64,000 nt of DNA from Desulfuromonadales bacterium (GCA_030145195.1 JAQYVY010000004.1:41750-105749), one strand, 5' to 3'; counted from the first letter of the stretch, positions 28,122-37,957 are shown. Made by a program: numbers and translations. The notes: generated by a model not told the origin, from the letters alone.

Positions 28122-29009
28122 CTACCCGTCCCGGGACAGCAAATACTGCCCCAGCCAGTAACGGGAAAACTGCAACGCGGTACGGCCGCAGCGCTTGCTT
28201 TTTTCATGTGACCAGTCAACAGCGGCATTGGCCAGCTCTCCGTTCCATTGCGGTTCCAGGCCGTTATCCCGGCAGAGCCGGGCAATGGTTTGCTGCACAA
28301 CGTCCAAGTAACGATCCTGGCTGAAAGCCCGGAAGGAGACCCAGAGGCCAAAACGGTCGGAGAGCGAAATTTTTTCCTCAACCGCCTCACCGTGGTGAAT
28401 CTCGTTATTCACCATTTTGGCACCGAGATTGTCAGTCTGGAATTCTGGGAGCAGATGCCGCCGGTTGGAGGTGACGTAAATCAGCGCATTCTTCGGCGAA
28501 GCATAGACGGAACCGTCAAGGACGCTCTTGAGAATTTTGTAGCCCGCATCACCCGGTTCAAACGAAAGGTCATCGCAGAGGAGCAGATAGTGATAGGGCT
28601 GACGGCCAATCTGGGCAAAGATGTCCGGCAGATGATCAAGATCATTCTTGTCCACCTGAATGACCCGCAAACCTTGCCCAGCGTAGGCATTGAGCAGCGC
28701 CCGCACCACCGACGATTTGCCGGTCCCGCGCGAGCCCCAAAGCAGCACGTTGTTGGCCGGATAGCCGCGGAGAAACTGAAGGGTGTTATCCTTGAGAGCC
28801 TTCTTTTGCGGCTCGATGCCGAGCAGTTCATCCAGACAGGTATCATCGATATATTCAATCGACTCAAGGTGTCCGGAAAAGGCGTTTCGCCGCCAGTTGG
28901 CGGCGATGGTCTCAGCCCAATTGATCGGGGCAACAGCATTCGGCAGCAGTTGTTCCACCGAAGCAAGCACCCGCTCCAGCTGTGCAACAACTTCAGGCTT
29001 GAGGTTCAT
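28122..29009 (-). CDS. DUF815-family AAA ATPase
   Basis: A 295-residue P-loop ATPase. Residues about 60-80 carry the typical lead-in (LDELLGIEPQKKALKDNT), then Walker A WGSRGTGKSS near 92, Walker B LLLCDDLSFE near 143, and the conserved NRRHLLPE and DRFGLWVSF blocks. This order identifies the DUF815 family, widespread in bacteria and of unknown cellular role. The ATG at 29009 has the ribosome site aaggagg. It follows the malonyl-CoA decarboxylase gene by 20 bases, so the two are co-transcribed, but no shared pathway is evident. Confidence 0.9.
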   Translation of the reverse strand: MNLKPEVVAQLERVLASVEQLLPNAVAPINWAETIAANWRRNAFSGHLESIEYIDDTCLDELLGIEPQKKALKDNTLQFLRGYPANNVLLWGSRGTGKSSVVRALLNAYAGQGLRVIQVDKNDLDHLPDIFAQIGRQPYHYLLLCDDLSFEPGDAGYKILKSVLDGSVYASPKNALIYVTSNRRHLLPEFQTDNLGAKMVNNEIHHGEAVEEKISLSDRFGLWVSFRAFSQDRYLDVVQQTIARLCRDNGLEPQWNGELANAAVDWSHEKSKRCGRTALQFSRYWLGQYLLSRDG

Positions 29010-29029
29010 GTTTCCTCCTTCGCTCGCCC

Positions 29030-30514
29030 TTATAAAGGATTGGATCCATTGTTACGATTGATCGACAGTAGCTTGCGCAACGACTGCAAGCGGCCCTGCT
29101 CTTCCTCATCGTCTCGCAACAGATTACGCACCCGCGCGGCGGCGACGATCTCTTTGGCCGCAGCGTAGGTTTCGATATTCTTTTCCATATCTTTAAGCCG
29201 GTACAGGTAATTGACCATCAGACCACACGATTCTTCCATGCCCTTGGCAGAAACATCCCCCAGCCAGTTGAGCTGTTCAATCCGCGCACCATTGCCAAGA
29301 TGAAAGCGTGCAACCGGATCCAATGGTGCCTGATCCCTGTCGCGCCGTTCGTGCAGGTAACGCGCACAGAGGGAAAGCAGCGGCTCCTGCAACAGCGCAA
29401 CCACCCGCGGTTCCAACCACCACTGCGGCGCATCGATGACGGCGTCCAGCTCCGGGGCGACGCCCAGAATTTTAGCCGCAGCAGCCAAAGCCTGGCTCAG
29501 CTCGGTCTCGTCACCGCCGTTCTCTCCGGCTCGACAGTAGGACGAGAGCCAGCGCCGGAAACCAGGCAGCGGTGAAAGGGTCGAAAAGTTCTTCAGGTTA
29601 GGCAGCTCGTGTCGCAGATTAGTGACCACCTGCTTGATCAGAAACGGACCAAAGCTGATGCCCTGCAATCCGTTCTGGGTATTGGAAATGGAGTAGAAAA
29701 TCGCGGTATCGGCCTCTTCCGGCGCAACTTCCGGCGCAGCCTCGTCGAGCAGCGTCTGCACGCTGGTGGCCAAACCTTCAACCAACGCCACTTCGATAAA
29801 GATCAGTGGTTCGGCAGGCATCCCGGGATGGAAGAAGGCGTAACAGTGCCGGTCCGATTCAAGCCGATGGTGCAGGTCGCTCCAGGAGTTGATGGCGTGC
29901 ACCGCCTCATAGGCCATCAACTTCTCCAGAAGCGCGGCAGGACTCTCCCAGGTGATGCGCTGCACCGAAAGAAACCCGACATCAAACCAGGTCGCCAGCA
30001 GTTGTCGCAACTCCCGATTGAGACCGTTGAGCTGCGGGGTCTCGACGCAAAAGCGTAACAGATCGGCCCGCAGATCGATCAGGAACTTGATCCCCTGGGG
30101 CAGAGCATTGAATTGGCAGAACAACCGTTGCTGCGGCGACACCAGCAACTCCTGCATTCGCCCGGCGCTCCGGCGAAAACCCTCTTCATCTTCTGCCGCC
30201 AGCAGGAACCGTGCTTCAGCTTCGACCCGCTCCCGATCGACGCAAAAGGCTTCAGCCAGGATTTTTAAAAAGTTCATCCGACCCGTTGCATTGAGCGTGA
30301 GGTAGAGTTCGCCGAGGATGGCCGCCCGCTGCCGGGCCGAAACCTCACCGCCGCGCGCCGCCAGGCACTCGGCCATAAGCGCTTGCACCCGGGTAGCATC
30401 AGTTGGTGGTAAATCGAGGGCGACCCGAGGCAAGGCGCTGTCATCCCCGGAACCTATAATCCCGCTCCAGGCCCGACGCAACGGCTCCCAGCTCAAAGAA
30501 AATCGAGAGTTCAT
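29030..30514 (-). CDS. Malonyl-CoA decarboxylase
   Basis: A 494-residue protein of the MCD family, converting malonyl-CoA to acetyl-CoA and CO2. An N-terminal helical tetramerisation domain (about 1-190) is followed by the GNAT-fold catalytic domain. Family blocks are clear: FFHPGMPAEPLIFIEVALV near 245-263 and FYSISNTQNGLQGISFG near 300, then the conserved HELPNLKNFSTLSPLPGF. ATG 30514 is preceded by ggaggtaagaggcg. The enzyme may dispose of malonate-derived or misdirected malonyl-CoA. It lies between DUF445 and DUF815 genes on the same strand. Confidence 0.93.
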   Translation of the reverse strand: MNSRFSLSWEPLRRAWSGIIGSGDDSALPRVALDLPPTDATRVQALMAECLAARGGEVSARQRAAILGELYLTLNATGRMNFLKILAEAFCVDRERVEAEARFLLAAEDEEGFRRSAGRMQELLVSPQQRLFCQFNALPQGIKFLIDLRADLLRFCVETPQLNGLNRELRQLLATWFDVGFLSVQRITWESPAALLEKLMAYEAVHAINSWSDLHHRLESDRHCYAFFHPGMPAEPLIFIEVALVEGLATSVQTLLDEAAPEVAPEEADTAIFYSISNTQNGLQGISFGPFLIKQVVTNLRHELPNLKNFSTLSPLPGFRRWLSSYCRAGENGGDETELSQALAAAAKILGVAPELDAVIDAPQWWLEPRVVALLQEPLLSLCARYLHERRDRDQAPLDPVARFHLGNGARIEQLNWLGDVSAKGMEESCGLMVNYLYRLKDMEKNIETYAAAKEIVAAARVRNLLRDDEEEQGRLQSLRKLLSINRNNGSNPL

Positions 30515-30551
30515 CGCCTCTTACCTCCGCAGGTCACAATCAAACCCCGCT

Positions 30552-32147
30552 TCACGCCAGCCACCAGATTGCGAGATTGAGCAGTCCGATCAGACCACCG
30601 AGCAACGCCCCGAACATGTTGATATACTTAAACTGCTCTTGCATTATCCCCATCAGCAGGCCTTCGACCTGGAGGATATCGAGCGTGTTGACCTTCTCCT
30701 CAACCATGCGCGCGATATTGAGCGTTTCGATCAGCGGCGGAACTTCCTTTTGCAGAACTTCGCCAAGCTGGCGATAAAGGTTCTCTTCCAGTTCCTCACG
30801 CACATCTGCTGGAAGGTGTTCCGACAAGCGCCCCAACGGCCGCTTGAAGAGCCACTCTTCAAGTTTGTCTTTTAGGAGTAAATCGGTCGCCGTCGCGATT
30901 TCCGGCGATCTCACCAGTGCGATCAGGCGATCGGCCAATTCGTTCTGCAGCTTTGCCGCGCCGCCATCTGGTAGCGTTTGATCAAGCAGGCTCCGAAAAG
31001 ACCGATCCTTGACCCGTTGCAGACCACTTTCCGAAAAACCGAGCAGTAGCTCTGTGGCGCGCCGACTCTGTACTGCAGCAACCGTCCGCTCTCTGATATA
31101 AAGCCGTGCCCCGGCGACCTTCTCATAGGACGTTTTTTCCAAAAAGCTTCCCAGCGGCCGAGCCAAAAAGCCTTCGAGACGCTCCCGTAGCATCGCGGCC
31201 ACCTGTTGCTGAGTTTTCTCTTCACGCAACAGATGCGCCAATTCTTCTCCGGCCTGGTCAAGGAACTCGGGGATTTTGCCATAGATTTTATCGAGGCTGA
31301 CAAAACCGGACAGCAATCCGGCTAAGCCACCGAGAGAATCGAGAAAACGGTCGATCCCTTGCCGGGCTTTCTCCACCAACCGTTGCCGGAAATCAGGGTC
31401 GTAGAGCAGACCACCGAAACGCTCCAACAAAGGCGGAACCTCCCGTTCAATCAGCTGGGTTAGGAGGTCCACCAGATCCTTCGGCAGAAGATCACCCAGA
31501 CACCGTTCGCTGTGGAGCAAGCGTTCGATGCGTTCATCGACGAAACGCTCAACCACGGTGGCCGCCTGCGACGACTGCAAAACCATACCGATACGACTGT
31601 CCAGGTGAGTCTGCAGATTGTGGTAGCGTTCTGGAGTCAGAAAACTCTCCAGGTCACGCGCCAGCAAGGTATCGCCCTTGCGTTGGAGAAAATCCCGAAG
31701 CTGGACCTCAAACTCGTCACCGGCAAAGTACTCGGTGACGATGCGTCCGATCTTGAGGCGGGTCGCCTCTACCAGCTCACGAAACCGGCGTTTATAATCG
31801 TTGGGGATCAGGCTTTCCAGGGGGCCGAGCTCACGGTCAAGAAAGGAGGTGAGCTTTTCGTTAACCGCGCTTTTCAGCTCCCGTTGGAAACCGGGCCGTG
31901 CCAACGCCTGGCGCACATCATCAGCTGTCAGCAGGTGCGAACCGACCATGTCACCCATGCGCTGAGCCAGTTCACCACGCTTGGCCGGAATAATCCCCGG
32001 GGTCAGCGGCAGGCGAAAGCCAAACAGGTGCCAGGGCCGCAACGGCCGAAACAGCATGCGAATGGCGATGTAATTGGTCACATAGCCAATTACCGCGCCC
32101 AGTAGCGGCGGTGCCAGATATGGCAGCCAGGACAACCCGTCTTGCAT
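30552..32147 (-). CDS. DUF445-family membrane protein
   Basis: A 531-residue protein with an N-terminal membrane segment (APPLLGAVIGYVTNYIAIRM), the family signature around LFRPLRPWHLFGFRLPLTPG, a long charged helical middle (about 60-500) and a C-terminal membrane helix ending WWLA. This is the DUF445 (YjiN/YheB-like) architecture; function is unknown, presumably envelope-related. ATG 32147 has an agagaag ribosome site. First of three same-strand genes with malonyl-CoA decarboxylase and DUF815 (37- and 20-base gaps). Confidence 0.88.
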   Translation of the reverse strand: MQDGLSWLPYLAPPLLGAVIGYVTNYIAIRMLFRPLRPWHLFGFRLPLTPGIIPAKRGELAQRMGDMVGSHLLTADDVRQALARPGFQRELKSAVNEKLTSFLDRELGPLESLIPNDYKRRFRELVEATRLKIGRIVTEYFAGDEFEVQLRDFLQRKGDTLLARDLESFLTPERYHNLQTHLDSRIGMVLQSSQAATVVERFVDERIERLLHSERCLGDLLPKDLVDLLTQLIEREVPPLLERFGGLLYDPDFRQRLVEKARQGIDRFLDSLGGLAGLLSGFVSLDKIYGKIPEFLDQAGEELAHLLREEKTQQQVAAMLRERLEGFLARPLGSFLEKTSYEKVAGARLYIRERTVAAVQSRRATELLLGFSESGLQRVKDRSFRSLLDQTLPDGGAAKLQNELADRLIALVRSPEIATATDLLLKDKLEEWLFKRPLGRLSEHLPADVREELEENLYRQLGEVLQKEVPPLIETLNIARMVEEKVNTLDILQVEGLLMGIMQEQFKYINMFGALLGGLIGLLNLAIWWLA

Positions 32148-32283
32148 CTTCTCTTGCTCCTCTGGCGCTGTCAGCGACTCAGGAATTCAAGTCATTATAG
32201 AGAGAACCCAGCCTTAGCGAATCGCCTCTTTACCGAGCACCCCGATTGGGCTAACATCCTTTTCGTTGCCAGGAGGTTGTCCC

Positions 32284-33156
32284 ATGTCCGATCATCTGAT
32301 TCGTATCTTAACCCGTGATGGCGCAATTCGCGTCTGCGTTGCCGAAACGACCGTACTGACGGAAGAGATTCGGCAACGACAACAGACCGATCCAACCGCC
32401 ACGGTTGCCATCGGCCGACTCGTGACCGCTGCCGCACTGATGGGCAGCCTGCTCAAGGGCCAACAACGCCTCGCTCTGACAGTCGAGGGCAACGGACCGT
32501 TGCAAAGGATTCAGGCCGAAGCCGACGCCACCGGTCAGGTCCGGGCCACCCTCAAAGTGCCTGTGGCCGGATTGCCGCCACGCGATGAGCGTTTCGATGT
32601 CGCCGGAGCAATCGGTCGCGCCGGATTTTTGCATGTGGTCAAGGATCTCGGCCTGAAAGAACCCTACCGCGGCACAGTCCAACTCCTCACCAGTGAAATT
32701 GCCGAGGATATCGCCTACTATTTCACCACTTCGGAGCAGACGCCGTCAAGCGTCGCTTTGGGTGTCGAATTGGGGCAAGCGGCCGAGGTTGCAGCGGCGG
32801 GCGGGTTTCTGGTGCAGGTGATGCCAAACGCCGAGGACCATCAGGTGGCGCTGCTTGAACAACGACTGCAAAAAATGCCGCCGATCACAATCCTGTTGCG
32901 CCAGGGGCTAACCCCGGAAAGCATTGCCGCACAATTGCTCGAGGACATGCCTTACCAAACGCTGGGACAAACCCCCTTGCTTTTTGCCTGCACCTGCAGT
33001 CAGGCACAAACCGAGCAACTGCTACGGATGCTCGGCGCCGACGAACTCGATAGCCTGCTTAAAGAACTCGGCGAAACCACAATAACCTGCGAATTCTGCA
33101 AGCAAGACTACCACATTGATGGGGTCACCTTGCAAGCGATCAGGGCGAGTCTGTAA
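32284..33156 (+). CDS. hslO: Redox-regulated chaperone Hsp33
   Basis: A 290-residue Hsp33, a holdase switched on by oxidative unfolding of its zinc domain. The N-terminal domain is typical (MSDHLIRILTRDGAIRVCVA), and the C-terminal zinc site has both motifs, CTC and CEFC, about 35 residues apart. ATG 32284 is preferred because aggagg lies 8 bases upstream. The last 17 bases overlap the convergent lipoprotein gene. Confidence 0.97.
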   Translation: MSDHLIRILTRDGAIRVCVAETTVLTEEIRQRQQTDPTATVAIGRLVTAAALMGSLLKGQQRLALTVEGNGPLQRIQAEADATGQVRATLKVPVAGLPPRDERFDVAGAIGRAGFLHVVKDLGLKEPYRGTVQLLTSEIAEDIAYYFTTSEQTPSSVALGVELGQAAEVAAAGGFLVQVMPNAEDHQVALLEQRLQKMPPITILLRQGLTPESIAAQLLEDMPYQTLGQTPLLFACTCSQAQTEQLLRMLGADELDSLLKELGETTITCEFCKQDYHIDGVTLQAIRASL

Positions 33157-33631
33157 CCGGTTGCAACACCAGCTGTGCCCCCGGTTCCGCAGTGGTAAAC
33201 CACTGCCAGTCTTGCATCTCGATACCCTTGCGGGCAAAAAACCGTAGCAACAGCTCCTGGCGCTTGGTCGCTATAACCAACGGCTCGAATCCAGCAACAG
33301 CTTCAGCCCCGACGGTCACTTGCCAACGACTCTGCGATGAACTTGTCAGCCAGCTGGCCAGCGTTTCGAGGCAGGCCAGACCTTGTTTAGTCGGGAGCAC
33401 GGCACCGTTTTGATAAAGACTTGCGCTCTGGTACAAAATCATCTGGGGCGGACCGTTGTCGATTTCGGCACAGGATAGGCGGTCAAGGGTAAGGACCGGA
33501 GGAACCGGCTTTGACACCGGCGGTTGCGCAGGATCAGGCTTCGAGACCAGAGGTGCAACCCCCCCTTGCTTTGCGCAACCACAGCAAGCAATCAGGACCA
33601 AGCCCGCTAGAAATATCGGCCATCCCTTCAT
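33140..33631 (-). CDS. Hypothetical lipoprotein, 163 aa
   Basis: A lipoprotein signal is clear: hydrophobic stretch then LIACCGC with the lipidated Cys near residue 19, followed by a Pro/Lys-rich linker (KPDPAQPPVSKPVPPV). The remaining 110 residues are a soluble domain with no family I recognise. ATG 33631 has the strong ribosome site aggagg. It follows the Gx transporter gene by 18 bases at the end of the rimO-apbE run, so it may act with the ApbE/Gx/NusG-II envelope redox proteins. Confidence 0.75.
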   Translation of the reverse strand: MKGWPIFLAGLVLIACCGCAKQGGVAPLVSKPDPAQPPVSKPVPPVLTLDRLSCAEIDNGPPQMILYQSASLYQNGAVLPTKQGLACLETLASWLTSSSQSRWQVTVGAEAVAGFEPLVIATKRQELLLRFFARKGIEMQDWQWFTTAEPGAQLVLQPVTDSP

Positions 33632-33649
33632 CTTATCCTCCTAAATCAT

Positions 33650-34228
33650 TCAAGGTGTTTCGTCACAAACTTTTTCGATTTTACCTTTTTGAAAGATCGG
33701 ATGCTTCGCAATCTGCTCCAAAACCATCGCCGCAACCCACCCGGTCAGGACTCCAGAACCGATAGTAAAGAGCAAAAACAGGGGGAATATCTGCCAGATT
33801 GCCGCGTGTTGAACCACCAGCAGGCGCGCCGCCAAAATCTGTCCAAAAGCATGACCTGCAGCACCAGCTGCGGAGATGCCGATCGGACTCATTCTCGGTC
33901 CAGCCCACCGGTAGAGAAGAACCATGGCCGAGGTTGCGACCAGGCAGCCGCTTAAAGCCAACCAGAACCCGGGACTGAAGAGTCGCCCCAATAACAGCGC
34001 ACCAAGCCCGACCCGCATCAGGCTGACACTCCAGGCGGCACGACCACCATACAGGTAGAGCGCTATGACGGTAATAACATTGGACAGGCCAAGCCGTAGC
34101 CACGGAACCGGAGTCGGCAAGAGGCTCTCAACCGTATGCACCGTTACCGCAACCGCAATCAACAAAGCTAAAAACACCAGTCGGCGCGCCTGGGCGAGTT
34201 CTTCCGTCTCAGCGACTAAGCAGGTCAT
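33650..34228 (-). CDS. Gx transporter family membrane protein
   Basis: A 192-residue protein with five to six hydrophobic helices. It resembles the Gx transporter family (formerly heptaprenyl diphosphate synthase component I), related to ECF-type S components: VESLLPTPVPWLRLGLSN and GAAGHAFGQILAARLL are typical. The gene overlaps the preceding NusG-II-like gene by 20 bases, and the apbE gene lies before that. This trio is frequent near Rnf/Nqr-type flavin systems, though none is seen here. Substrate unknown. Confidence 0.85.
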   Translation of the reverse strand: MTCLVAETEELAQARRLVFLALLIAVAVTVHTVESLLPTPVPWLRLGLSNVITVIALYLYGGRAAWSVSLMRVGLGALLLGRLFSPGFWLALSGCLVATSAMVLLYRWAGPRMSPIGISAAGAAGHAFGQILAARLLVVQHAAIWQIFPLFLLFTIGSGVLTGWVAAMVLEQIAKHPIFQKGKIEKVCDETP

Positions 34229-34595
34229 AAGGAGAATCCTTCTTCCGCTCGCCGTCGATTCTCACCAGAATACGGTTCGGCACACAAGCCAGCAAATCAC
34301 CGGTCTGGCGAGCTGGCCCCATAGTCATACAGCTTTTACGCGGACAAGGCGAGCCGGTGATCCTTGCACCTTGATTGTCGATAACCAGTCGAGTGCGACC
34401 CAGCGGCCCCTCCAGTTCGACCGTACGGTGCTGATCGAGCGTTGCGGTAAAACAGATTCGATCCCCATCGGAGACCACGAGGCGACTACCAACCGGAGCC
34501 CCGGCCACCCAGGCCATTCCGGCAACAGCAAACACGATCAAGACCGTTATAACCAGCCAGTCACCGACCGTCATATAAGACCAGGGCAGTTTCAT
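34209..34595 (-). CDS. NusG domain II-like membrane-anchored protein
   Basis: A 128-residue protein with one N-terminal membrane helix (GDWLVITVLIVFAVAGMAWV) and an extracytoplasmic small beta domain with the family pattern GSPCPRKSCMTMGP and LLACVPNRILVRI. Despite the name it is not a transcription factor; the domain usually accompanies ApbE and Gx transporter genes, as here. The start codon overlaps the apbE stop by four bases. The three cysteines may form a disulfide or a metal site. Confidence 0.85.
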   Translation of the reverse strand: MKLPWSYMTVGDWLVITVLIVFAVAGMAWVAGAPVGSRLVVSDGDRICFTATLDQHRTVELEGPLGRTRLVIDNQGARITGSPCPRKSCMTMGPARQTGDLLACVPNRILVRIDGERKKDSPYDLLSR

Positions 34596-35587
34596 GGTTC
34601 AACCTGGTAAGCCGCCCACCCGTCAGAAGCATACAAACGGCCATCAGCAGCCACAATCATCCCTTCAGCTCCAGAATAACCCTTTAACATTTCAAGTCCC
34701 GACAGCGGCCCAAGCACAAACACCGCCGTCGCCAGAGCATCGGCCAAAGCGACACTCTCAGCGACAATCGTCACGCTACGACAGCCTTGAGCCGGGAAGC
34801 CACTTTTCGGATCAAACAGATGATGATAACGCTTGCCGTTTTGTTCAAAGAATCGCTCATAGTCACCAGAGGTCACCACCGCCCGGTCGCTGACTTGTAC
34901 CGTCACCAGCACCGCATTCGGTTGGCGCGGATGCTGAATCCCGATGCGCCAGGGACGTTCCAGGCGCTGCCCCAACAGGTACATATCACCACCGGCATTA
35001 ATCGCTGCCGCCGTGACCCCATGCTCCTTGAGCACGGCAATCCCCCGATCGACCGCATAGCCTTTAGCGATCCCGCCGAGATCAACCTGAAGAGCGGGAT
35101 TTGCCTTGCGGACCATTCGCCCACTCAGCATGAGAGCCTCGGGGCCGAGATCGTCCAGAGTTGCAGTGATCGCCGCCAGAGAAGGCACTTGCGGGGAGTC
35201 GCTATCGAGAGCCCATAAGGTCTTCAACCGACCGAGGGTCAGATCAAAGGCACCGGCGCTCCGCCGGGCCACTTGCAGACCGAGGGCAATCACTTCGGCG
35301 GTCTCTGTCGCGACGGTAAGGCCGGTCTCGCTCAGCGACAGCCGGCTGATATCGCTCTCTTGCCGATGGCTGCTGAGCAATCGGTCGAGACGCGCCATTT
35401 CGGCAAAGGCCGCCGTAACGGCTTCGTCCAGGGCCGAGGGGTCTTCACCTTGAGCCAGAATTTCGACCACCGTGCCCATCATGAATTGAGAACGGCGGAC
35501 TTCGTCAGCCTGCGGTTGCAGCCGCCACCAAGTCAAGGCCAGCAGAGCAATCAACAGACCTAGGATCAGGGGGCGATTCCACGGCAC
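34592..35587 (-). CDS. apbE: FAD:protein FMN transferase (ApbE)
   Basis: A 331-residue ApbE family flavin transferase, which attaches FMN covalently to Thr/Ser residues of exported flavoproteins. An N-terminal membrane anchor (LILGLLIALLALTWW) is followed by MGTVVEILAQG, the FDLTLGRLKTLW segment, the VDLGGIAKGYAVDRG motif, NAGGDMYLLG and the Mg-binding C-terminal region. The start is GTG at 35587 with gaggag upstream, embedded in the end of rimO. It forms a coupled run with the NusG-II and Gx genes. The flavoprotein substrate is not in the window. Confidence 0.95.
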   Translation of the reverse strand: MPWNRPLILGLLIALLALTWWRLQPQADEVRRSQFMMGTVVEILAQGEDPSALDEAVTAAFAEMARLDRLLSSHRQESDISRLSLSETGLTVATETAEVIALGLQVARRSAGAFDLTLGRLKTLWALDSDSPQVPSLAAITATLDDLGPEALMLSGRMVRKANPALQVDLGGIAKGYAVDRGIAVLKEHGVTAAAINAGGDMYLLGQRLERPWRIGIQHPRQPNAVLVTVQVSDRAVVTSGDYERFFEQNGKRYHHLFDPKSGFPAQGCRSVTIVAESVALADALATAVFVLGPLSGLEMLKGYSGAEGMIVAADGRLYASDGWAAYQVEP

Positions 35588-35590
35588 TGG

Positions 35591-36928
35591 CTACTCCTCG
35601 CAGATTTCACCGATCAAATCGTACTCAGAGGAATCGGTAATTTTCAGTGCGACAATATCGCCGACATCGGCTTGTCCGGCAGTAATATAGACCAAGCCAT
35701 CAACATCGGGAGCCTGACGGACACTCCGTCCCCGCAGCAGCAGTTCGGTCTCTTCGCTGTAGCCCTCGACCAGGACCGGCTCGATTTGGCCTTTCAGCGC
35801 AAGGTTCTTGCGAAAAGAAACCCGCGACTGGGCCTTCATCAGACGCTTTAAACGAGCCTGCTTGGTCCGCTCAGGAACCTGGCCAGCGAGTAACGCCGCC
35901 GAAGTGCCTTCTTCACGAGAATAACGAAACACCCCGAGCCGCTCGAAATGACCTTCCTCAACAAAGGCAAGCAGTTTGCGAAACTGTTCATCCGTTTCTC
36001 CGGGAAAGCCGACAATCAGCGAAGTGCGCAAGGTCACATCGGGAATTCGGCTGCGAATTCTTGCGAGTAACGCCTGAATTCCAGTGGAATCAACCCGCCG
36101 GTTCATGGCCGCGAGGATCTCGTCATCGATATGCTGAATCGGCAGATCGAGATAATTGCAGATCTTCTCTTCAGCAGCAATCAGGTCGAGCAGTTCGTCG
36201 GTGATACCATCCGGGTAAGCATAGAGCAGGCGCAACCAGACGAGGCCGTCTATTTTGACCAGCTCACGCAGCAGGTCGACCAGACCGCCGCCTTCCTCCC
36301 GCTCGGCACCAAAAGCCGTGACATCCTGAGCGATCAGGTTAATTTCTTTGACCCCGTTCCCGACCAGGCGCTCCACTTCCTTGACCACCGAGTCAATGCT
36401 GCGCGAACGCAAGGTGCCGCGAATACTCGGAATCACGCAGTAAGAGCAGTGATTGGCACAGCCCTCGGCAATCTTGACATAGGCCGAGTAGAAGGGCGAC
36501 GAGGTGACCCGCGGGGTAGTGTGATCGTAAAGATAATCGGGCAAACCGATCTCATGTGGCCCCGCGTCGCCGCCATGGCCTTCGATCAGTTCGACAATGC
36601 GGGGCGCATCCGCTGTGCCCATGAAGAAATCGACTTCGGGCAATTCTTCTGCCAATTCCTCCTGGTAGCGTTGCGGCAGGCAACCGCTGACGATCAACAG
36701 CTTACAGCGGCCGTTCTTCTTGTAATCGGCAACCTCAAGGATTGTTTCGACCGACTCTTCCTGAGCTTCGCGGATGAAGGCACAGGTATTGACCACGATA
36801 ATATCCGCCTGGCTTTCATCGGTCACAATCGCGTAGCGCTCGGTTGGCAGATGCCCGAGCATAACTTCGGCATCAACAAGGTTTTTCGGACAGCCCAGGC
36901 TGACCAGGCTGACATTTTGAATCGACAA
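35591..36928 (-). CDS. rimO: Ribosomal protein S12 methylthiotransferase
   Basis: A 445-residue radical-SAM methylthiotransferase that modifies Asp88/89 of S12. The N-terminal cluster cysteines lie in [28 protein letters not shown] and VSGCLPQRY; the radical-SAM motif is CANHCSYC; a TRAM domain closes the protein. The SLGCPKN...DxE signature separates RimO from MiaB. The start is TTG at 36928, supported by ggagg seven bases upstream and by the immediate family N-terminus. It leads the apbE operon. Confidence 0.96.
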   Translation of the reverse strand: MSIQNVSLVSLGCPKNLVDAEVMLGHLPTERYAIVTDESQADIIVVNTCAFIREAQEESVETILEVADYKKNGRCKLLIVSGCLPQRYQEELAEELPEVDFFMGTADAPRIVELIEGHGGDAGPHEIGLPDYLYDHTTPRVTSSPFYSAYVKIAEGCANHCSYCVIPSIRGTLRSRSIDSVVKEVERLVGNGVKEINLIAQDVTAFGAEREEGGGLVDLLRELVKIDGLVWLRLLYAYPDGITDELLDLIAAEEKICNYLDLPIQHIDDEILAAMNRRVDSTGIQALLARIRSRIPDVTLRTSLIVGFPGETDEQFRKLLAFVEEGHFERLGVFRYSREEGTSAALLAGQVPERTKQARLKRLMKAQSRVSFRKNLALKGQIEPVLVEGYSEETELLLRGRSVRQAPDVDGLVYITAGQADVGDIVALKITDSSEYDLIGEICEE

Positions 36929-37354
36929 AAGAGACCTCCAAAAAAGTGCGCCAAGAAACCCAGCGCCGATAAATTCTTACCAATATTCAGGGAGTTATAA
37001 CATAAAACAGCCCCGGAACAAAAGGATTCCTCCGAGCCGACGCAGATCAGTTCAAGTCGTTATCAACAGCTTTTTGGAATATTGCCTTGAACGACCAAAC
37101 TTTTCATCGCACGAGGTGCTCTTGCCCCCGGTAAAACTTCTTCTATAAGCCCCTGGAGTAATGGGTTTTGTACAACTGAGAAGACCGAGCCTGTCCGATA
37201 ATGAGTGCCCGTACAAACGAAGAGGTGCACTGGAAGGATTCTCTTGAATTTGATGCCATATAAACCTACTTTTCAGCTTGTTCAACACCCCATTCAGAAG
37301 AGGTGTAAGCCCAAACATCTGCAAGATCCGCCTTTGTTTGGGTTATAGGTTCAT
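36929..37354. other. Intergenic stretch, nothing recognised
   Basis: About 430 bases between rimO and the YkgJ-type gene. A 90-codon minus-strand frame (37052-37324) is present but has no convincing ribosome site and resembles no family. The sequence aacccaaacaaagg at 37322-37346 (minus strand) matches the start of the element at 9034, so it may be old repeat debris. Confidence 0.4.
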
Positions 37355-37705
37355 TTATTTTTCATAACCCTGACAACCAGTAGCTACGGCATGTTGCTGA
37401 TGCTCAGGGTAGGCCCGGCAATGATCCGGCTTGATGGTTTCGATACCACAGAGATAGCCGCTGCCATCGATCTTGTCGAGCAGCCAGGGGCAACGCTCCA
37501 CGTCATCCCTGGTGACCGGATCGACCCAGGCCGTATGCAGCTGATTACCGGGACCGAGCTCCAGAGTTTCCACCCACTCAAGCAAGTCATCCCGACCCAA
37601 TTGCTGCCAGCGCGTCAGGTCGGCATCACTGACGCAACCGTTATAGGCATCAATCAGAGTGAGGCAGCAATGCCCGCAGCAGCGGCAATTAAACTTCGGG
37701 TTCAT
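37355..37705 (-). CDS. YkgJ-family cysteine cluster protein
   Basis: A 116-residue protein starting with a dense cysteine motif, FNCRCCGHCC, and with further conserved cysteines in RCPWLL, YLCGIE, HCRAYPEH and the terminal GCQGYEK. This is the pattern of the YkgJ/CxxCxxCC family, proposed zinc or iron-sulfur proteins without known activity. The last of three clustered minus-strand genes, 73 bases after the small TTG-start gene. Confidence 0.88.
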   Translation of the reverse strand: MNPKFNCRCCGHCCLTLIDAYNGCVSDADLTRWQQLGRDDLLEWVETLELGPGNQLHTAWVDPVTRDDVERCPWLLDKIDGSGYLCGIETIKPDHCRAYPEHQQHAVATGCQGYEK

Positions 37706-37778
37706 CTGGCTTCCTTGAATTCCGTTACGCCGATTATGCGGCTGTATGATCAGGGTTCAACCCCGAAGCAGGTGCAGG

Positions 37779-37943
37779 TCAATAAATAACAATATAGCCC
37801 TGACCTTTGGCAATATTGGAAATTTCCAGAACATCTTGAATCTGGTAAGAGGTGCCATCAAGCACAAAGGTGTAACCACCGTCCGGATTCTCTTTTGCCA
37901 AGTCAATCAAGGACTCGAAGCTCGCAGTTTTTATCGTTTCCAA
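37779..37943 (-). CDS. Small protein, 54 aa, TTG start
   Basis: A 54-codon gene, easy to miss because it begins with TTG. The ribosome site aggag lies six bases before the TTG at 37943. The protein starts METIKTASFESLIDLAKENP and ends GQGYIVIY. It is soluble and looks like one helix followed by three or four strands. It sits 14 bases after the inositol-monophosphatase-family gene and before the YkgJ-type gene, apparently one transcript. No family is recognised. Support comes from the ribosome site, spacing and codon use. Confidence 0.65.
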   Translation of the reverse strand: METIKTASFESLIDLAKENPDGGYTFVLDGTSYQIQDVLEISNIAKGQGYIVIY

Positions 37944-37957
37944 AGGTTATCTCCTAA

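Noticed and set aside
37052..37324. 90-codon minus-strand frame after rimO
   Set aside because: No good ribosome site, no recognisable domain; composition unlike the neighbouring genes.
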